A stretch of DNA of 64,000 nt from Anaerotruncus sp. (GTDB lineage: Bacteria; Bacillota; Clostridia; Oscillospirales; Acutalibacteraceae). Each line of letters begins with the position of its first letter. The stretch's first letter is position 1. Made by a program: the position numbers and the translations under genes. Shown here in pieces: positions 1 to 9,003 of the stretch. Location of the stretch: contig CP091724.1 in NCBI GenBank assembly GCA_022009795.1, forward strand, positions 1,277,501 through 1,341,500, given 5' to 3'. The notes beneath the pieces are model-generated. The model made no database searches. It worked only from the letters and a program-made list of their open reading frames with translations, and was not told the DNA's origin.

Positions 1-159
1 AGTATCAAACCCCAAAGCACCGCCTGTGCCGAAGTATTTGAAACCTTTAGAAACAAGCAGGGTAACGACAGCCTTCATCTGTTCAAAGACCGTGTCGGGC
101 GCATATGTGGCAATGTTGCGATGCCCTGTAAAACAACATGTTTGGCTTTTATAATCCAT
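1..159 (-). CDS. SLOG-fold protein (YpsA/DUF1273-like), N-terminal part
   Basis: The visible 53 residues begin Met-Asp-Tyr-Lys and run off the left edge of the window. They contain CCFTGHR near residue 8 and GTGGALGFDT at residues 44-53, which are the nucleotide-binding signature motifs of the SLOG/Rossmann-like family of Firmicutes (YpsA, DUF1273). These proteins are small, cytoplasmic and of poorly defined role; they are frequent on plasmids and integrative elements, which fits the accessory setting here. No clear ribosome site is visible before the chosen ATG, so the start is fixed mainly by homology at the extreme N terminus. Family call is firm, function is not. Confidence 0.75.
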   Translation of the reverse strand, partial: MDYKSQTCCFTGHRNIATYAPDTVFEQMKAVVTLLVSKGFKYFGTGGALGFDT

Positions 160-186
160 TGAAATCACCGCAGAAAAGCAAAAAGA

Positions 187-204
187 GCGTAGCCGAAGCT
201 ACGC
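187..204. repeat. Perfect short hairpin upstream of the SLOG gene
   Basis: GCGTAGC, loop CGAA, GCTACGC: a perfect 7-bp stem with a tetraloop. On the minus strand it would lie in the 5' leader of the SLOG gene. It is not followed by a clear T tract on that strand, so a role as terminator is uncertain. Confidence 0.5.
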
Positions 205-230
205 CCAAAAAACACTTGCTTCAAACTTTC

Positions 231-355
231 TGCGACGAAAATTTCATAGTCTGGAAAACCCAAGCGTATGACAAAGAAGCGTGTGTTTTTATCAAAAGAT
301 AAAAAGCCACGCTCGGGTTTTCAAAACTAAAAAATACTATAAAATTTTCGTCGCA
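231..355. repeat. 125-bp near-perfect inverted repeat (possible MITE or structured RNA)
   Basis: The outer arms at 231-250 and 336-355 are 20 bp each and match as inverted complements with one mismatch (TGCGACGAAAATTTCATAGT on the left). Inside them a second pair (GGAAAACCCAAGCG-like against CGCTCGGGTTTTC) and a third around 290-313 extend the fold, so the whole unit can form one long imperfect hairpin. The size, terminal symmetry and lack of coding potential fit a miniature inverted-repeat element; a structured leader RNA of the neighbouring gene is the alternative. Confidence 0.6.
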
Positions 356-517
356 AAATGATTATACCATTAAAGGTATCTGCAAGTCAAATGGATTATT
401 AAAAAACAAATCGCCCTCACTCAGTTATAGAGCGAGAGCAATAAACTTGGTCTTCTTTAATCCCTCATTATTTTTTTGGAAAAGTCTCTCAAATTTTTTT
501 GCCTCATTGAACAACAA

Positions 518-548
518 AAAAAGGCTCGATTTCTCAAGCCTTTTTTTC
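518..548. terminator. Bidirectional intrinsic terminator
   Basis: Stem AGGCTTGA/TCGAGCCT (one G-T pair) with loop GAAA in minus-strand reading, A tract on one side and T tract on the other. It lies just after the hydrolase gene that ends at 613 on the minus strand. Confidence 0.75.
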
Positions 549-612
549 TATAATGCAGATTATTGTTACAAACTATATATTTCCTATTTGTCCATATGTT
601 ATCAAATGAAAA

Positions 613-1419
613 TTATTCGTGTTTTGCGGCGAATTCTTTTTAATAATTTCATTGCAATGACATCATGCTTTTTTTCAAAAACATATGCCCTCCGCCATCT
701 ATAAAAATGCAGTTGCACCCGTTTGGACTCTTGCATTCCGATCGGCATCGTACTTTTATATGCTTCTGCCGCACGGTTGGCATAAGAAACATTTACGATT
801 TTATCCTTTGTACCATGCACGATGCACACCCTGCCGGCGTAGTTCTTAATTTCTGCAAAGGCATCCATTTGCATGACATCCATTGCATAGCAACGCCCCA
901 ATTTCATCGGTCCGCAGTGGAAAGTATCGGGAACATTTTGCGGATCAAATCTTGCCATCATCATTTTTCCGGCTCTGGCGTTATCCGGGATACACAATGC
1001 CGGATAAAACAGGACAAGTTTTTCTATCGGAAAGTTGTTTTTTGCTGCCACCAAAGCAGACACAAAACCGCCCTGACTGCATCCCATCAATAAAATTTTT
1101 TCGGGATCTGTATAGGAAAGATTTCTAACATATTCAATGACCGCTTCCAAATCTTGGGTTTCTGTCAGAACAGACATCTCTGTAGTTTTTTTCCGTCACT
1201 TTTTCCATTCATAACAGAACCGCCACAAAAATCAAATGTAAATGCAGCATATCCCATTTCAGCCAAAAAAGCCGCATAATGTTTCACACTGTCTTGCCAT
1301 GCCATAAATCCGTGACATACGATTGCAATTGGAAGATGATCTCCTTTTGGACGGTACATTGTTCCACGAATCGTCAATCCATCTCTTTTTGCATTCAAAG
1401 GTGCTTTCTGTAATTCCAT
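613..1419 (-). CDS. Alpha/beta hydrolase, frameshifted in four places
   Basis: Serine hydrolase of the alpha/beta fold, about 266 residues once repaired. The N-terminal part carries the oxyanion-side motif VCHGFM and YAAFTFDFCGG; the second part has the nucleophile elbow GCSQGG, then HGTKDKIV with the acidic residue, and a late GGGHMF with the catalytic His. The reading is broken near 1190 (7 A where 5 fit), 700 (5 T for 4), 683 (7 A for 5) and 635 (5 A for 4); with these corrected the ORF ends at 613. It resembles the lipoprotein hydrolase at 55976-57037 in the same window but lacks a signal peptide. Substrate unknown; the fold suggests an esterase or acyltransferase. A true pseudogene cannot be excluded. 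Confidence 0.7.
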
Positions 1420-1554
1420 CTGACAAAAACAGGTTTCTTAAAAAAACATAATTTTTTTCTCCAAATTCAGTGGTATTTTGTTTTTTTGTTGCATCGGCTG
1501 TATTATTAACACTGATTTTGTGTAAATATTTTAGCCGTTAGCTATTTTGCTTGT

Positions 1555-1652
1555 TATAATCATTAAACACGGAAAACACAAAGGAGCATTCTTTTATGAT
1601 CGACATATTGTTCTTTGGTTTACTGTTAACTCACACTGTCATAGTACAATAA
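1555..1652 (+). other. Promoter-RBS-mini-ORF remnant
   Basis: TATAAT at 1555-1560 (weak -35 about 18 bp upstream), AAGGAG at 1581-1586 and an ATG at 1596 open an 18-codon ORF ending at 1652. The signals look real but the peptide stops where the opposite-strand hsdM remnant ends (1626). It may be the 5' stub of a gene cut by a rearrangement, or a leader peptide. Confidence 0.35.
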
Positions 1653-1807
1653 TGCCATTACTTTGTCAAGAACTGAAATCATACCTTGTGCTTGAAGTTC
1701 CTCAGCCTTTTTAACAACGGCTTCTTTGGTAGGGTAGGGGCAAGAATATCATCAAAGCGTTTAAGTACGGTCATCGGCAAAATAACTTTCTCTTTGGCGT
1801 TTTCCAT
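1626..1807 (-). pseudogene. hsdM remnant (type I restriction-modification methylase, N-terminal)
   Basis: Reads ENAKEKVILPMTVLKRFDD then, after a frame change, KEAVVKKAEELQAQGM, matching the N-terminal helical domain of HsdM subunits. A 5-bp tandem duplication (CTACC twice) around 1735 breaks the frame and a stop follows at 1626, far short of the roughly 500 residues of HsdM; no methyltransferase motif or hsdS/hsdR gene is nearby. This is a decayed fragment. Unlike most frameshifts in the window, the break is not at an A/T run, so real decay is likely. Confidence 0.65.
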
Positions 1808-1854
1808 TATCCATAAATCTGATAGTGTTGGTTTTGTTTTGGATTAAAATATAT

Positions 1855-1887
1855 AAAAACTGCTTACTCAATGAGTAGGCAGTTTTT
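1855..1887. terminator. Strong bidirectional terminator
   Basis: AAAAACTGC...GCAGTTTTT with an inner TACTC/GAGTA stem and a 3-nt loop. It separates the hsdM remnant from the HipA-like gene region. Confidence 0.8.
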
Positions 1888-2108
1888 GCATAGAACTGTA
1901 AAATGTGTTGAATGTTATAAACTTCAAATCGTCTTGGAAAACATTTTTTATTTATCAAATGATGTGTAATCCTCGGCAACATCGTTTTTTTAACATCTTC
2001 GTTGATGTCGTCATTGGCTTTGCCAAGTTTTTTTCCAATGCAAGATTATGGATATATTCTATTCTTTTGGTTGATTGAAGATATGATTTTTTTGGTTTTC
2101 TTGCATCA

Positions 2109-3191
2109 TCAATTAAATTTTTCATCGGCATCATTCAATATGCCGAGTATTTCATTGTCGATATTTTTCAAAGCGTCAAAGTCTATCCAATCAAAAGAGG
2201 TGACTAATCTTAACTGTTCGAAATGAGTTTTTTTGAATGGCTTGCAAACTATTAATGATTGTTTATCCATATTAGGTGTAACTTTATCATAGCCGAGCGA
2301 TGAACCGCTGTCGAAAATCGGTGCAACGCCAATCCATTCAAGCGTGTTTGCATTTCTGACAAGACCGAAATTATTGAGGTGTCTATCCTCATTGGCTATA
2401 ATAAAATCAACCACAATCATTTGATTGATTTTATCAACGATGTCATCAATTCCCAAAGATTTGCAACAGTTAATATAATGCTGATAAATAGATAGGTGAT
2501 TAGGTTTAGGATACTTTTGCAAAATCTTCCAAGCTGTAACAAGTTCCGTATCTCTTGAAATAAAATCTTCGCAAACGCTGTATGGCTTTTCATCATCAAC
2601 AATAACGGAATAACTGACATGGTCAACATTCAACTTATCCATAATCAATGATGCAATAGCCTCATTAAACGGCTGTTGCTCATAAGGCAAACTGCCTGCT
2701 TTAAGAAGACAACGCTTTTGATCAATTATTTTCCATCTTTTCTTTAAGCAACCGTCAGATGTGTTGTCGGGTGAGTTCAAGCTGATGTTTTCGGAATCTT
2801 TTGCCTTTCCGAACAGAATATCACCGACATCTTCTGAAAAATCATTATCAAAGAAATTTACCAATTCCCATTCCAAATCAGAATTAATAGGCTTAACCCA
2901 ATACTGATCCGAAAGGCTTAATCCATAGCATTTTGCCAAAAGCAGTTTCGGAGTGCTTACACGCAAAATTTCAAGTGCATCTCTTACACCCGACCTGCTT
3001 GCAGGAATTGAGCGATCGGTCCACCATTTATTGAGCAAGGCTCTATTAGCGGATAAATCGTCTTTAGTCGTACCAATAGGAAGATGAGCAAAGTTATATA
3101 TTTCGCCTATTTCAACGATTGAACCGGTTTCTTCGTCTAATGATAAATCGGCTACTTTTTATGTTTTTTTATGCATCAAAGTGTAGTTCAT
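2109..3191 (-). CDS. HipA-like serine/threonine kinase
   Basis: About 359 residues after correcting two A runs near 3163 and 3157 (7 for 5, 5 for 4). The C-terminal half has the HipA kinase pattern: LKAGSL with the putative nucleotide-binding lysine (mid protein), the catalytic loop IIANEDRHLNNFG, and IFDSGSSLGYD as the metal-binding segment. HipA toxins phosphorylate glutamyl-tRNA synthetase in E. coli; related Clostridia proteins often occur alone. No HipB-type HTH antitoxin is adjacent. The start at 3191 follows GGAAGGAGCGTTGTT. The N-terminal domain (about 150 residues) does not resemble classical HipA, so the target may differ. Confidence 0.75.
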
Positions 3192-3327
3192 AACAACGCT
3201 CCTTCCTAACTTATTTTTCATTAATCATTATACACACTTCCTTCCCTAAAATCAACTTTTAACACAAATCAATATCAATCTTCCGTTCAATTTGAATTCA
3301 AGTTATTTTTTTCAACTGCAAGGGGTC

Positions 3328-3356
3328 TTGACAGAAAATTATGAATTTGCTAATAT
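3328..3356 (+). promoter_or_regulatory. Consensus sigma-A promoter
   Basis: TTGACA, 17-bp spacer, TAATAT. It reads into the hairpin at 3392-3432 and the winged-helix gene at 3469. Confidence 0.8.
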
Positions 3357-3391
3357 GAAAACGGAGAGAAAAATTCAATAAAACTATGATG

Positions 3392-3432
3392 AACCTATAT
3401 GCATTTTTTTAATTTTGAAATGCGTATAGGTT
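3392..3432 (+). terminator. Leader attenuator hairpin
   Basis: AACCTATATGCATTT pairs with AAATGCGTATAGGTT across a short AT loop and is followed by a T-rich tract. It lies between the promoter at 3328 and the RBS at 3453, so it would stop most transcripts before the gene: a constitutive brake or attenuator. Confidence 0.7.
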
Positions 3433-3468
3433 TTTATTTTTATTTTTTTAGAAAGGGGAATGAAAAAA

Positions 3469-3771
3469 ATGCTATATCAAAAAAAATTCCAAGCGGAAGA
3501 TTTTTGGATTATGCCAAATGACTTTTTTGAAAAAAATATAAATTGAACAGTCGTGACTTTATGGTCTATTGTTTTTTTGGTTTCTAAAAAAAGATAAAAA
3601 AGGGAAAAAAAGTTATTGGTCAATAAAAAAAGAATGGCTGAGCAATGCAATATGAGTTACGAAAGTGTAAGACGAGCAATAAAATCTCTTGAGGATCAAT
3701 GCTTGATTGATGTTGAACACTGCTCGGTCAATGGTAAAAAAATTCAAATATTTATACTGTGCATCGGTTGA
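3469..3771 (+). CDS. Winged-helix (HTH_36-type) DNA-binding protein
   Basis: About 98 residues after repair of four A/T runs. The second half reads IKRMAEQCNMSYESVRRAIK, a textbook helix-turn-helix, followed by a wing-like LEDQCLIDVE. Proteins of this type begin with a conserved FxAEDFWIMPNDFF-like segment, present here, and are found at the head of Clostridia plasmids and integrative elements, where they are thought to act in replication or regulation. RBS AAAGGGG at 3453. The promoter-attenuator pair immediately upstream suggests tight dosage control. Confidence 0.65.
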
Positions 3772-3786
3772 TTTGATTTTTGCTTT

Positions 3787-3826
3787 CTACTTTTTGCATT
3801 TTTTTGATGCATAAACAATATAAAAG
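3787..3826. repeat. Direct repeat, left copy (candidate element boundary)
   Basis: CTAC...GCAT...GATG-C-ATAAACAATATAAAAG. The copy at 14770-14806 has the same order of bases except one G/C change, one T/C change and T runs of 5+7 here against 3+5 there. See findings. Confidence 0.6.
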
Positions 3827-4109
3827 CCCGGAATGAAAAAAGTGAATGAAAAAAACGATGATTTTTTGATGAAAATCTGCGGCTTTTGAGTGGATTTTGG
3901 AGCAATTTTCAAGCCGTCGATTTTTAAAGCAGGATAAAGGGGTATGATTTTTCGGGCATTGAAATGCCCGAAAACGCCGTCCGGCAAAGCCTGTCGGCTT
4001 TTTCGATTCGTAATACTTTTTGCGTATGATTCCAAATTCGTATGCAGTTAGGGGCGTTTTTTTCGCAGAAAATCAAGGTTTTTTTGAGTATTCACGGAAA
4101 GGAGTGCGT

Positions 4110-4325
4110 ATGATGAACAAAACTAAAGCGGAAATTGAGCAAATGGCGAGCTTTATTTGCCGTGAAAAAGGACAATATATGTTCAACAAAAAAGAAATCG
4201 GAATCATTACCGGGTTATGCAAAGACAAGGTTGCGGAGCTCTGCGAGAACATTCCTGCAGCCTGTGACAGCAGAGTTAAGTTATATTTCATTAAAGATGT
4301 ACTAAATTATCTCTACAATTCCTGA
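4110..4325 (+). CDS. Small excisionase-like DNA-binding protein
   Basis: 71 residues starting MMNKTKAEIE, preceded by AAGGAG at 4099. It has the length and charge of a small HTH or excisionase protein (middle: MFNKKEIGIITGLCKDKVAEL, C terminus VLNYLYNS), and lies 150 bp before a phage-type integrase in the same direction, the usual place of xis genes. I do not recognise a specific family, so the excisionase role rests on position and size. Confidence 0.55.
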   Translation: MMNKTKAEIEQMASFICREKGQYMFNKKEIGIITGLCKDKVAELCENIPAACDSRVKLYFIKDVLNYLYNS

Positions 4326-4475
4326 TGAAATATATAAATTCAACTCGGCATACAGGTCAAAATCTCACAAAAAATGTGTCTCTTTTTTGTCAGGTATTGG
4401 TCTGGCTATTTGCAAAACTGTGTGGTAGTGTTTGTGTTGCCAAAAGGCAAAAAAATTACTATATGGAGGTAAACT

Positions 4476-5636
4476 ATGTACGAATTATACGACAAAAACG
4501 GTAACCAAATCGGCTACCGAATGACAAAAAGAATTAAAAATGAAGATGGCAAATACGATGTATTGACTGCTCGATCAAAGACGAGTGAAAAGGATTGCCG
4601 AAAGAAACTTGATGATATGATTAAGGAATATTATCAACTCCAAGAGAAGAAAAAGAGTGGCGGTGTCTTCTCCGAAATGAAATTAAAAGACTACGCAGAT
4701 AACTGGTATCACCTTAACATTGAGAAAGCGAACTGCACACAAAAGAACAAATACATGTACAAAAACATCGTCTACAACCACATCATTGAACACCTCGGTT
4801 CGATAAAGTTATGCAACTTGACTGAGGATGACTGCCAAAGATTCATAAACGAATATGCAGGATGGAGTAAGACATTCGCATCAAAGGTACGCATGGTGTT
4901 AAGGCGTATACTTACAAAGGCTGAAAAGCAGGAACTCATCAAAACCAATGTGGCAAAGGATATTGTTCTGCCGACTGTGTACGAGAACAAGCACAGACCA
5001 ATCACTGATGACGAACGCCGAATGATACTTGAAACCATACCAAAACACTATGCAGGAACGATGGTGCTTACGATGTTATGCTGCGGACTTAGACCGATAG
5101 AAATACGAAGAATGAAGTGGGATTGGATAGATTTTGAAAACGCAATTCTGACAGTCGGCAAATCCAAAACGGAAGCAGGAACAGGACGAAAGATACCAAT
5201 TCCGCCTGTACTTTTAGATGCATTAAAAGAACATAAAGCAAAAGAACTCAACAACGAATATGTATTCGTAAAGTACGAAAAGCACACACGCATGGATGAC
5301 AATGCCTTCTATCAAAACTGGAAAAAAACTTCGTAAAAAGAAATGGACCTAGCAAACGGAGCGTACCTATATCGCAATCAAGTAAAGAACTCAATCATAG
5401 CACCTGACTTCGAGCCGTACCTACTTCGACACACCTTCTGCACCGACTGTCAAGCAGCCGGAGTACCAATCAATGTGGCTAAAGAATGGATGGGACACTC
5501 TGACATATCAGTAACCGCAAAAATCTACACACATATGGTAGACGAAGTATTCGAGCAGAACCGAATTAGAATGGCTCAATATGCAGTAACCAAATCTCAA
5601 CAAGTTGAAGAACAAGCAACAGTAAATCAAGTATAA
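4476..5636 (+). CDS. Tyrosine recombinase (integrase)
   Basis: 385 residues once two A runs near 5326 and 5336 are corrected (7 for 5, 5 for 4). Order of parts: N-terminal arm-binding region (1-60), SAM-like core-binding domain (about 70-160), catalytic domain with CCGLRPIEIRRMKW (first Arg), LLRHTF (HxxR region), MGHSDISVT and the nucleophile in KIYTHM. It catalyses site-specific integration and excision. RBS GGAGG just before 4476. It lies behind the small DNA-binding gene and next to the left copy of the 37-bp direct repeat, consistent with an integrative element reaching to 14.8 kb. Confidence 0.9.
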
Positions 5637-5644
5637 AAAAATTA

Positions 5645-5677
5645 TTCTCACTCACAAATGGGTGAGAACAATTTTTT
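5645..5677 (+). terminator. Terminator after integrase
   Basis: TTCTCACTCA, loop, TGGGTGAGAA, then a T run. It separates the convergent integrase and the leftward secretion-like operon. Confidence 0.75.
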
Positions 5678-5798
5678 AAACTATTATTATAGAAAATACC
5701 AGCCATAAAATTAACAACATTTTTATGTAAACATCATAGTAAAAAAATTTATTAAATGACTCGGTACTTCGAGTATAATAACATGTGATATCGAAAAA

Positions 5799-5995
5799 CT
5801 AATAATTGTGATAATACTCTCTATACACTCTACATTGCATGTATTCTTCACCGTAATCTGCATCACAGGTATATTTTTAACATTGAGTCAGAAGAATAAA
5901 AAAATGTTTTTCCACATAACCTGCAATAATACTCACATTCTGAAAAAGAAACCACCGGTGTCAGAGATATATTCTAACTTTGGACATCTTGCCAT
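5799..5995 (-). CDS. Cys-rich miniprotein (possible zinc ribbon), last gene of the operon
   Basis: 64 residues after correcting one T run (near 5935, 5 for 4) and one A run (near 5880, 5 for 4). It starts MARCPKLEYISDTGGFF after AAAAGGAG and contains a Cys near residue 4, SECEYYCRLCGKTF (CxxxCxxC spacing), then YTCDADYGEEYMQCR. Six cysteines in two clusters suggest a zinc-binding fold or disulfide-rich peptide; there is no signal peptide. It follows the membrane protein gene in the same direction, so it probably belongs to the WXG100/ATPase operon. Family unrecognised. Confidence 0.55.
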
Positions 5996-6089
5996 AATAA
6001 TAGACTCCTTTTAATAAAAAGCCCGATCATTAAATTATTTATTCTTTTTTTAGATTGAATAAAGCGTTTATAAAATGAAAATCTTTCTC

Positions 6090-6404
6090 TTAAAAAAACC
6101 ATATACGGCTCTGAAGAAAACCTAAAGCTAATTCAGAACCGAAAGAATTATCTCCAGTACTTCTCCAACCATCTACTGCACCTTGAGCCATACTTTCCCT
6201 TAAAGAGCCTTCTTTATATTTTAACGGATCGTCTGTACCGGTACACCAAGCATAATTTATCATATACATAGGAAAGAAATTGCCCTTAATATTTGCATAT
6301 GTAGCAATAATCAAGAATGGAAGACCAATTCCCCAGGTGGCCACGGAAATAATTCCATAAATAACAAATGTAATTAATGTATGAAAAAAATAAGATACGG
6401 CCAT
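6090..6404 (-). CDS. Small membrane protein of the WXG100 operon
   Basis: 104 residues. Two hydrophobic stretches near the N terminus (FHTLITFVIYGIISVATWGI and LPFLIIATYANIKG) predict two membrane spans; the rest is polar with GTDDPLKYKEG. It begins 9 bases after the stop of the TPR gene. The C terminus is uncertain because a 7-T run lies at the last codons. No family recognised; the position suggests a membrane component or anchor for the neighbouring secretion-like system. Confidence 0.55.
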   Translation of the reverse strand: MAVSYFFHTLITFVIYGIISVATWGIGLPFLIIATYANIKGNFFPMYMINYAWCTGTDDPLKYKEGSLRESMAQGAVDGWRSTGDNSFGSELALGFLQSRIWFF

Positions 6405-6413
6405 TTATTAACT

Positions 6414-7203
6414 CTAAAAAGTGTTATATTCATTATCATCACATAATGCTAACAATGCTTCGCATTTTTCTTTGGTTTCCTTAAAAGAATCTAATGTAAG
6501 CAAGCTTTTAGCCTTAAGACAATCTCTTCTGACTTCTTTGATATCGTTCAAATAGATAAAGCCCGGTTCACTGCCTGCAGATGGATCAGTAGTATCAATT
6601 GGCACATTATAAACACATTCATTACAACACTGGACGTAAATTTCACCTAATGTATTTTCCAAATATGTTTTTTCATCAGAAATGCTAATAAAATATTCGC
6701 ATTTTTTTCAATAGCAGCACCATACGAGTCGGTAAACATTAAATTGTAAGCGACATTTCTCATGTATTGCGTGTTTTTAGGGTCATATTCAAGAGCTTTC
6801 TCAAAATAAACCATTGCGGTCTCTGCATCTTCATTGCCAAGCCAAAAAGCACCAAAATCATTTAAAGCCAATGCAAATCTAGGATTAATAGCGAGGGCTT
6901 GTTCAAACCCTTTCTTTGCCAATGCTTTATCTCCCCATGCCTCTTTTGCATTCGCATAAAACAACCAAGCTACTTCATTTGACATATTACTATCGACTAA
7001 TTCTTGTGCTAATTGCATAGCCTCAGCGGTTCGATTTGACTCTATCAACTCCGCTATGTCACCAACCATAATTTCATATTTTTCTGGCAATTTGTTTTTA
7101 ACATTTACAAAGCGAACTGTTCCGATTGTATAATCTGAATCATCAACAGCACTAGTTTCAGTATTTGAAACATTTTTGATTAACCATCATTTTTCTCACT
7201 CAT
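6414..7203 (-). CDS. TPR-repeat protein of the WXG100 operon
   Basis: About 262 residues after fixing a missing T near 7184 and a 7-A run near 6702. A central block (residues ~65-150) has tetratricopeptide spacing, e.g. ALAKKGFEQALAINPRFA and AMVYFEKALEYDPKNTQY; the C-terminal region is helical and rich in Cys (YVQCCNECVYNVP). TPR arrays are protein-binding scaffolds, and such proteins commonly act as chaperones or adaptors for exported substrates. RBS AAAGGA before ATG 7203. It follows a WXG100-type gene by 35 bp. Confidence 0.65.
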
Positions 7204-7238
7204 AAATAATTCCTTTCTTGTGTTTAAGTGTTATCGCA

Positions 7239-7488
7239 TCACTTTATTTGATTTTTCTTTGTCGGTGGAGTGTAAAACGAATCTTGTTCGTCCTGCAATT
7301 CGTTTTTTTCACTTGATCAAAATCAGAATTTATTTCCTGTATGCATTTTTTTCAATTGATTGAGCATAAGTAATATAATTATTCATTACTCTTTCTAAAT
7401 ACATATTGGATGTTTCTCCTTGCCAATTTTTCTTGCAAGAGTTGATACTCTTTTTTAATTCTAATATCACATCACTAATTGAAAACAT
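7239..7488 (-). CDS. WXG100-like protein C with an intact W-x-G motif
   Basis: 81 residues after correcting two 7-A runs to 5 (near 7355 and 7308). It begins MFSISDVILELKKS, and carries KKNWQGETSNMY, the Trp-x-Gly hairpin expected in the middle of a WXG100 helical hairpin, flanked by two amphipathic helices. WXG100 proteins are small substrates or co-effectors of type VII secretion and form four-helix dimers. The start overlaps the Sel1 gene end by 14 bp, implying coupled translation. The length and motif fit the family; the broken frame makes it easy to overlook. Confidence 0.65.
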
Positions 7489-8992
7489 AATACATCAAAT
7501 CCTTTTTATATCCAAACAATCCAGATTTAATATGGGACAATTCATCTTTTGCACTTAAACTTCCCATATCGGCAGCTAATTTATACCAATTAACTGCTTC
7601 ATTCATGTTTTTATTTATACTAGGTGTTCCGTTTTTCATATATTTTACCAACCATTACTCCATCATCATAATTGCCGGAATTAAAACTACGCTTAAAATA
7701 ATCAAGAGCTCGATCTTTATTATTAATAGTAATAAAAAAATGAGCCAAATTAGAAAAAGGCTTTTTGGTATCCCATGATTACCAGCATACTCAAAATAAT
7801 ATATACAATCATTTCTTGACAACAAAGAGGATTCTCCTTCTGCAGCTATACATCCGAGGATATATCGAATTTCAGGATTTTCATGTTCTAAAATACTATA
7901 GTATTTTTACCGCCTTATCGATATTCTTTTCGACACCATTCCCGTAATAATAGCTGTCTGCAATGAATCTCACGTCTTCTGCATTTGATGCATTATTTTC
8001 AATCATTTCCTCAATTAACGCAATCGCTTTGGGGGTATCCTTATTACCTAGTAATCCATCCTTGTAAATCTTTACTAAATATTCTAACCATAGTAATGTT
8101 CCAGAATCATTATGCGCAATTTCAAAATATTTTTTTGCTTGTTCAAAATCGGAACGATCAAAAATATATTTTTCCCAAATAAGCATATGCCCCGGGTATA
8201 TTTCCTTGTATTGCCTGCTTAAGATAATCCTCGGATGCAATAACATCCTTTTCAACAAGGTCTCCATCATAATACATAAACCCTAAAATATATAAAGCGT
8301 TACAATTACCTTTTTGTGCTGCACTTTTTAGATATTTCAGACCTAAACTTATGTCTTGTTCAAGAGGGTATTCATCAGCAAAAAAATATAATTTTTTTCC
8401 CTATTAGAAATTCTGCTCTTTCCTCTCCATTATTGGCAGCGCTTAAACAATAAGAAAATGAAATATTTAAATCTTGTTCAACTCCATCGCCGTTGTAAAA
8501 CATACAACCTAATATATATTGCGAAAAAGCTTCTATTATATTTTTTTCGGCTGCCTTTATTAAATATTGATAGCCTTTTTTTGTTTCAAGTGTGTCGCTA
8601 GAAAAGTAAAGATATCCAATGTTCTCATTTATTTCACCTTGATCGACATCTTCCGCTTGTAAACATTTCAAATAATAGTCTAATGCCAGAGCTGGGTCTG
8701 TAGAACAATATTTATTAGCTAAATATTCGGTTGCCTCAATATATCCTTTTGCCGACAAAGACTCTAGCATGCAGAGTGCTTTGTCTAAATTTGACTCTAT
8801 CAATTGACTTGATATATATTGTTTAGCTTCTAAGTATTTGCATTTATCAATTCCAAGGATACATCCCATATGATTTAATAATAAATTATTAAACGATAAT
8901 TGTGACTTTGCATAAGAATCTTTCAATTTCATTCCGGCAGCAATCAGCAAATCTTTATTTTTTGTTTCTGCAAATTTTATGATATCTGTCAT
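7475..8992 (-). CDS. Sel1-like repeat protein
   Basis: About 500 residues with several A/T-run indels. The middle and C-terminal parts hold SEL1/TPR-like repeats: YILGCMFYNGDGVEQDLNIS, LGLKYLKSAAQKGNCNALYI, and FIADSYYYGNGVEKNIDKA. Such alpha-solenoids are protein-interaction scaffolds. The start ATG at 8992 has GAGGACAACAA before it; the stop lies inside the next gene (WXG100-like C). In this operon the protein could be a chaperone, immunity or adaptor component. No signal peptide or membrane segment is seen, so a cytoplasmic location is likely. Confidence 0.75.
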
Positions 8993-9003
8993 TTGTTGTC
9001 CTC

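Noticed and set aside
447..704. ORF of 85 codons on the + strand
   Set aside because: It spans a terminator and lies antisense to the hydrolase end; low-complexity Phe/Ser/Leu translation of A/T runs.
1626..1807. Active type I restriction system
   Set aside because: Only about 60 codons of hsdM with a 5-bp duplication; no hsdS or hsdR.
4772..5302. Antisense ORFs over the integrase
   Set aside because: Shadow frames of the integrase; no RBS and no recognisable domain.
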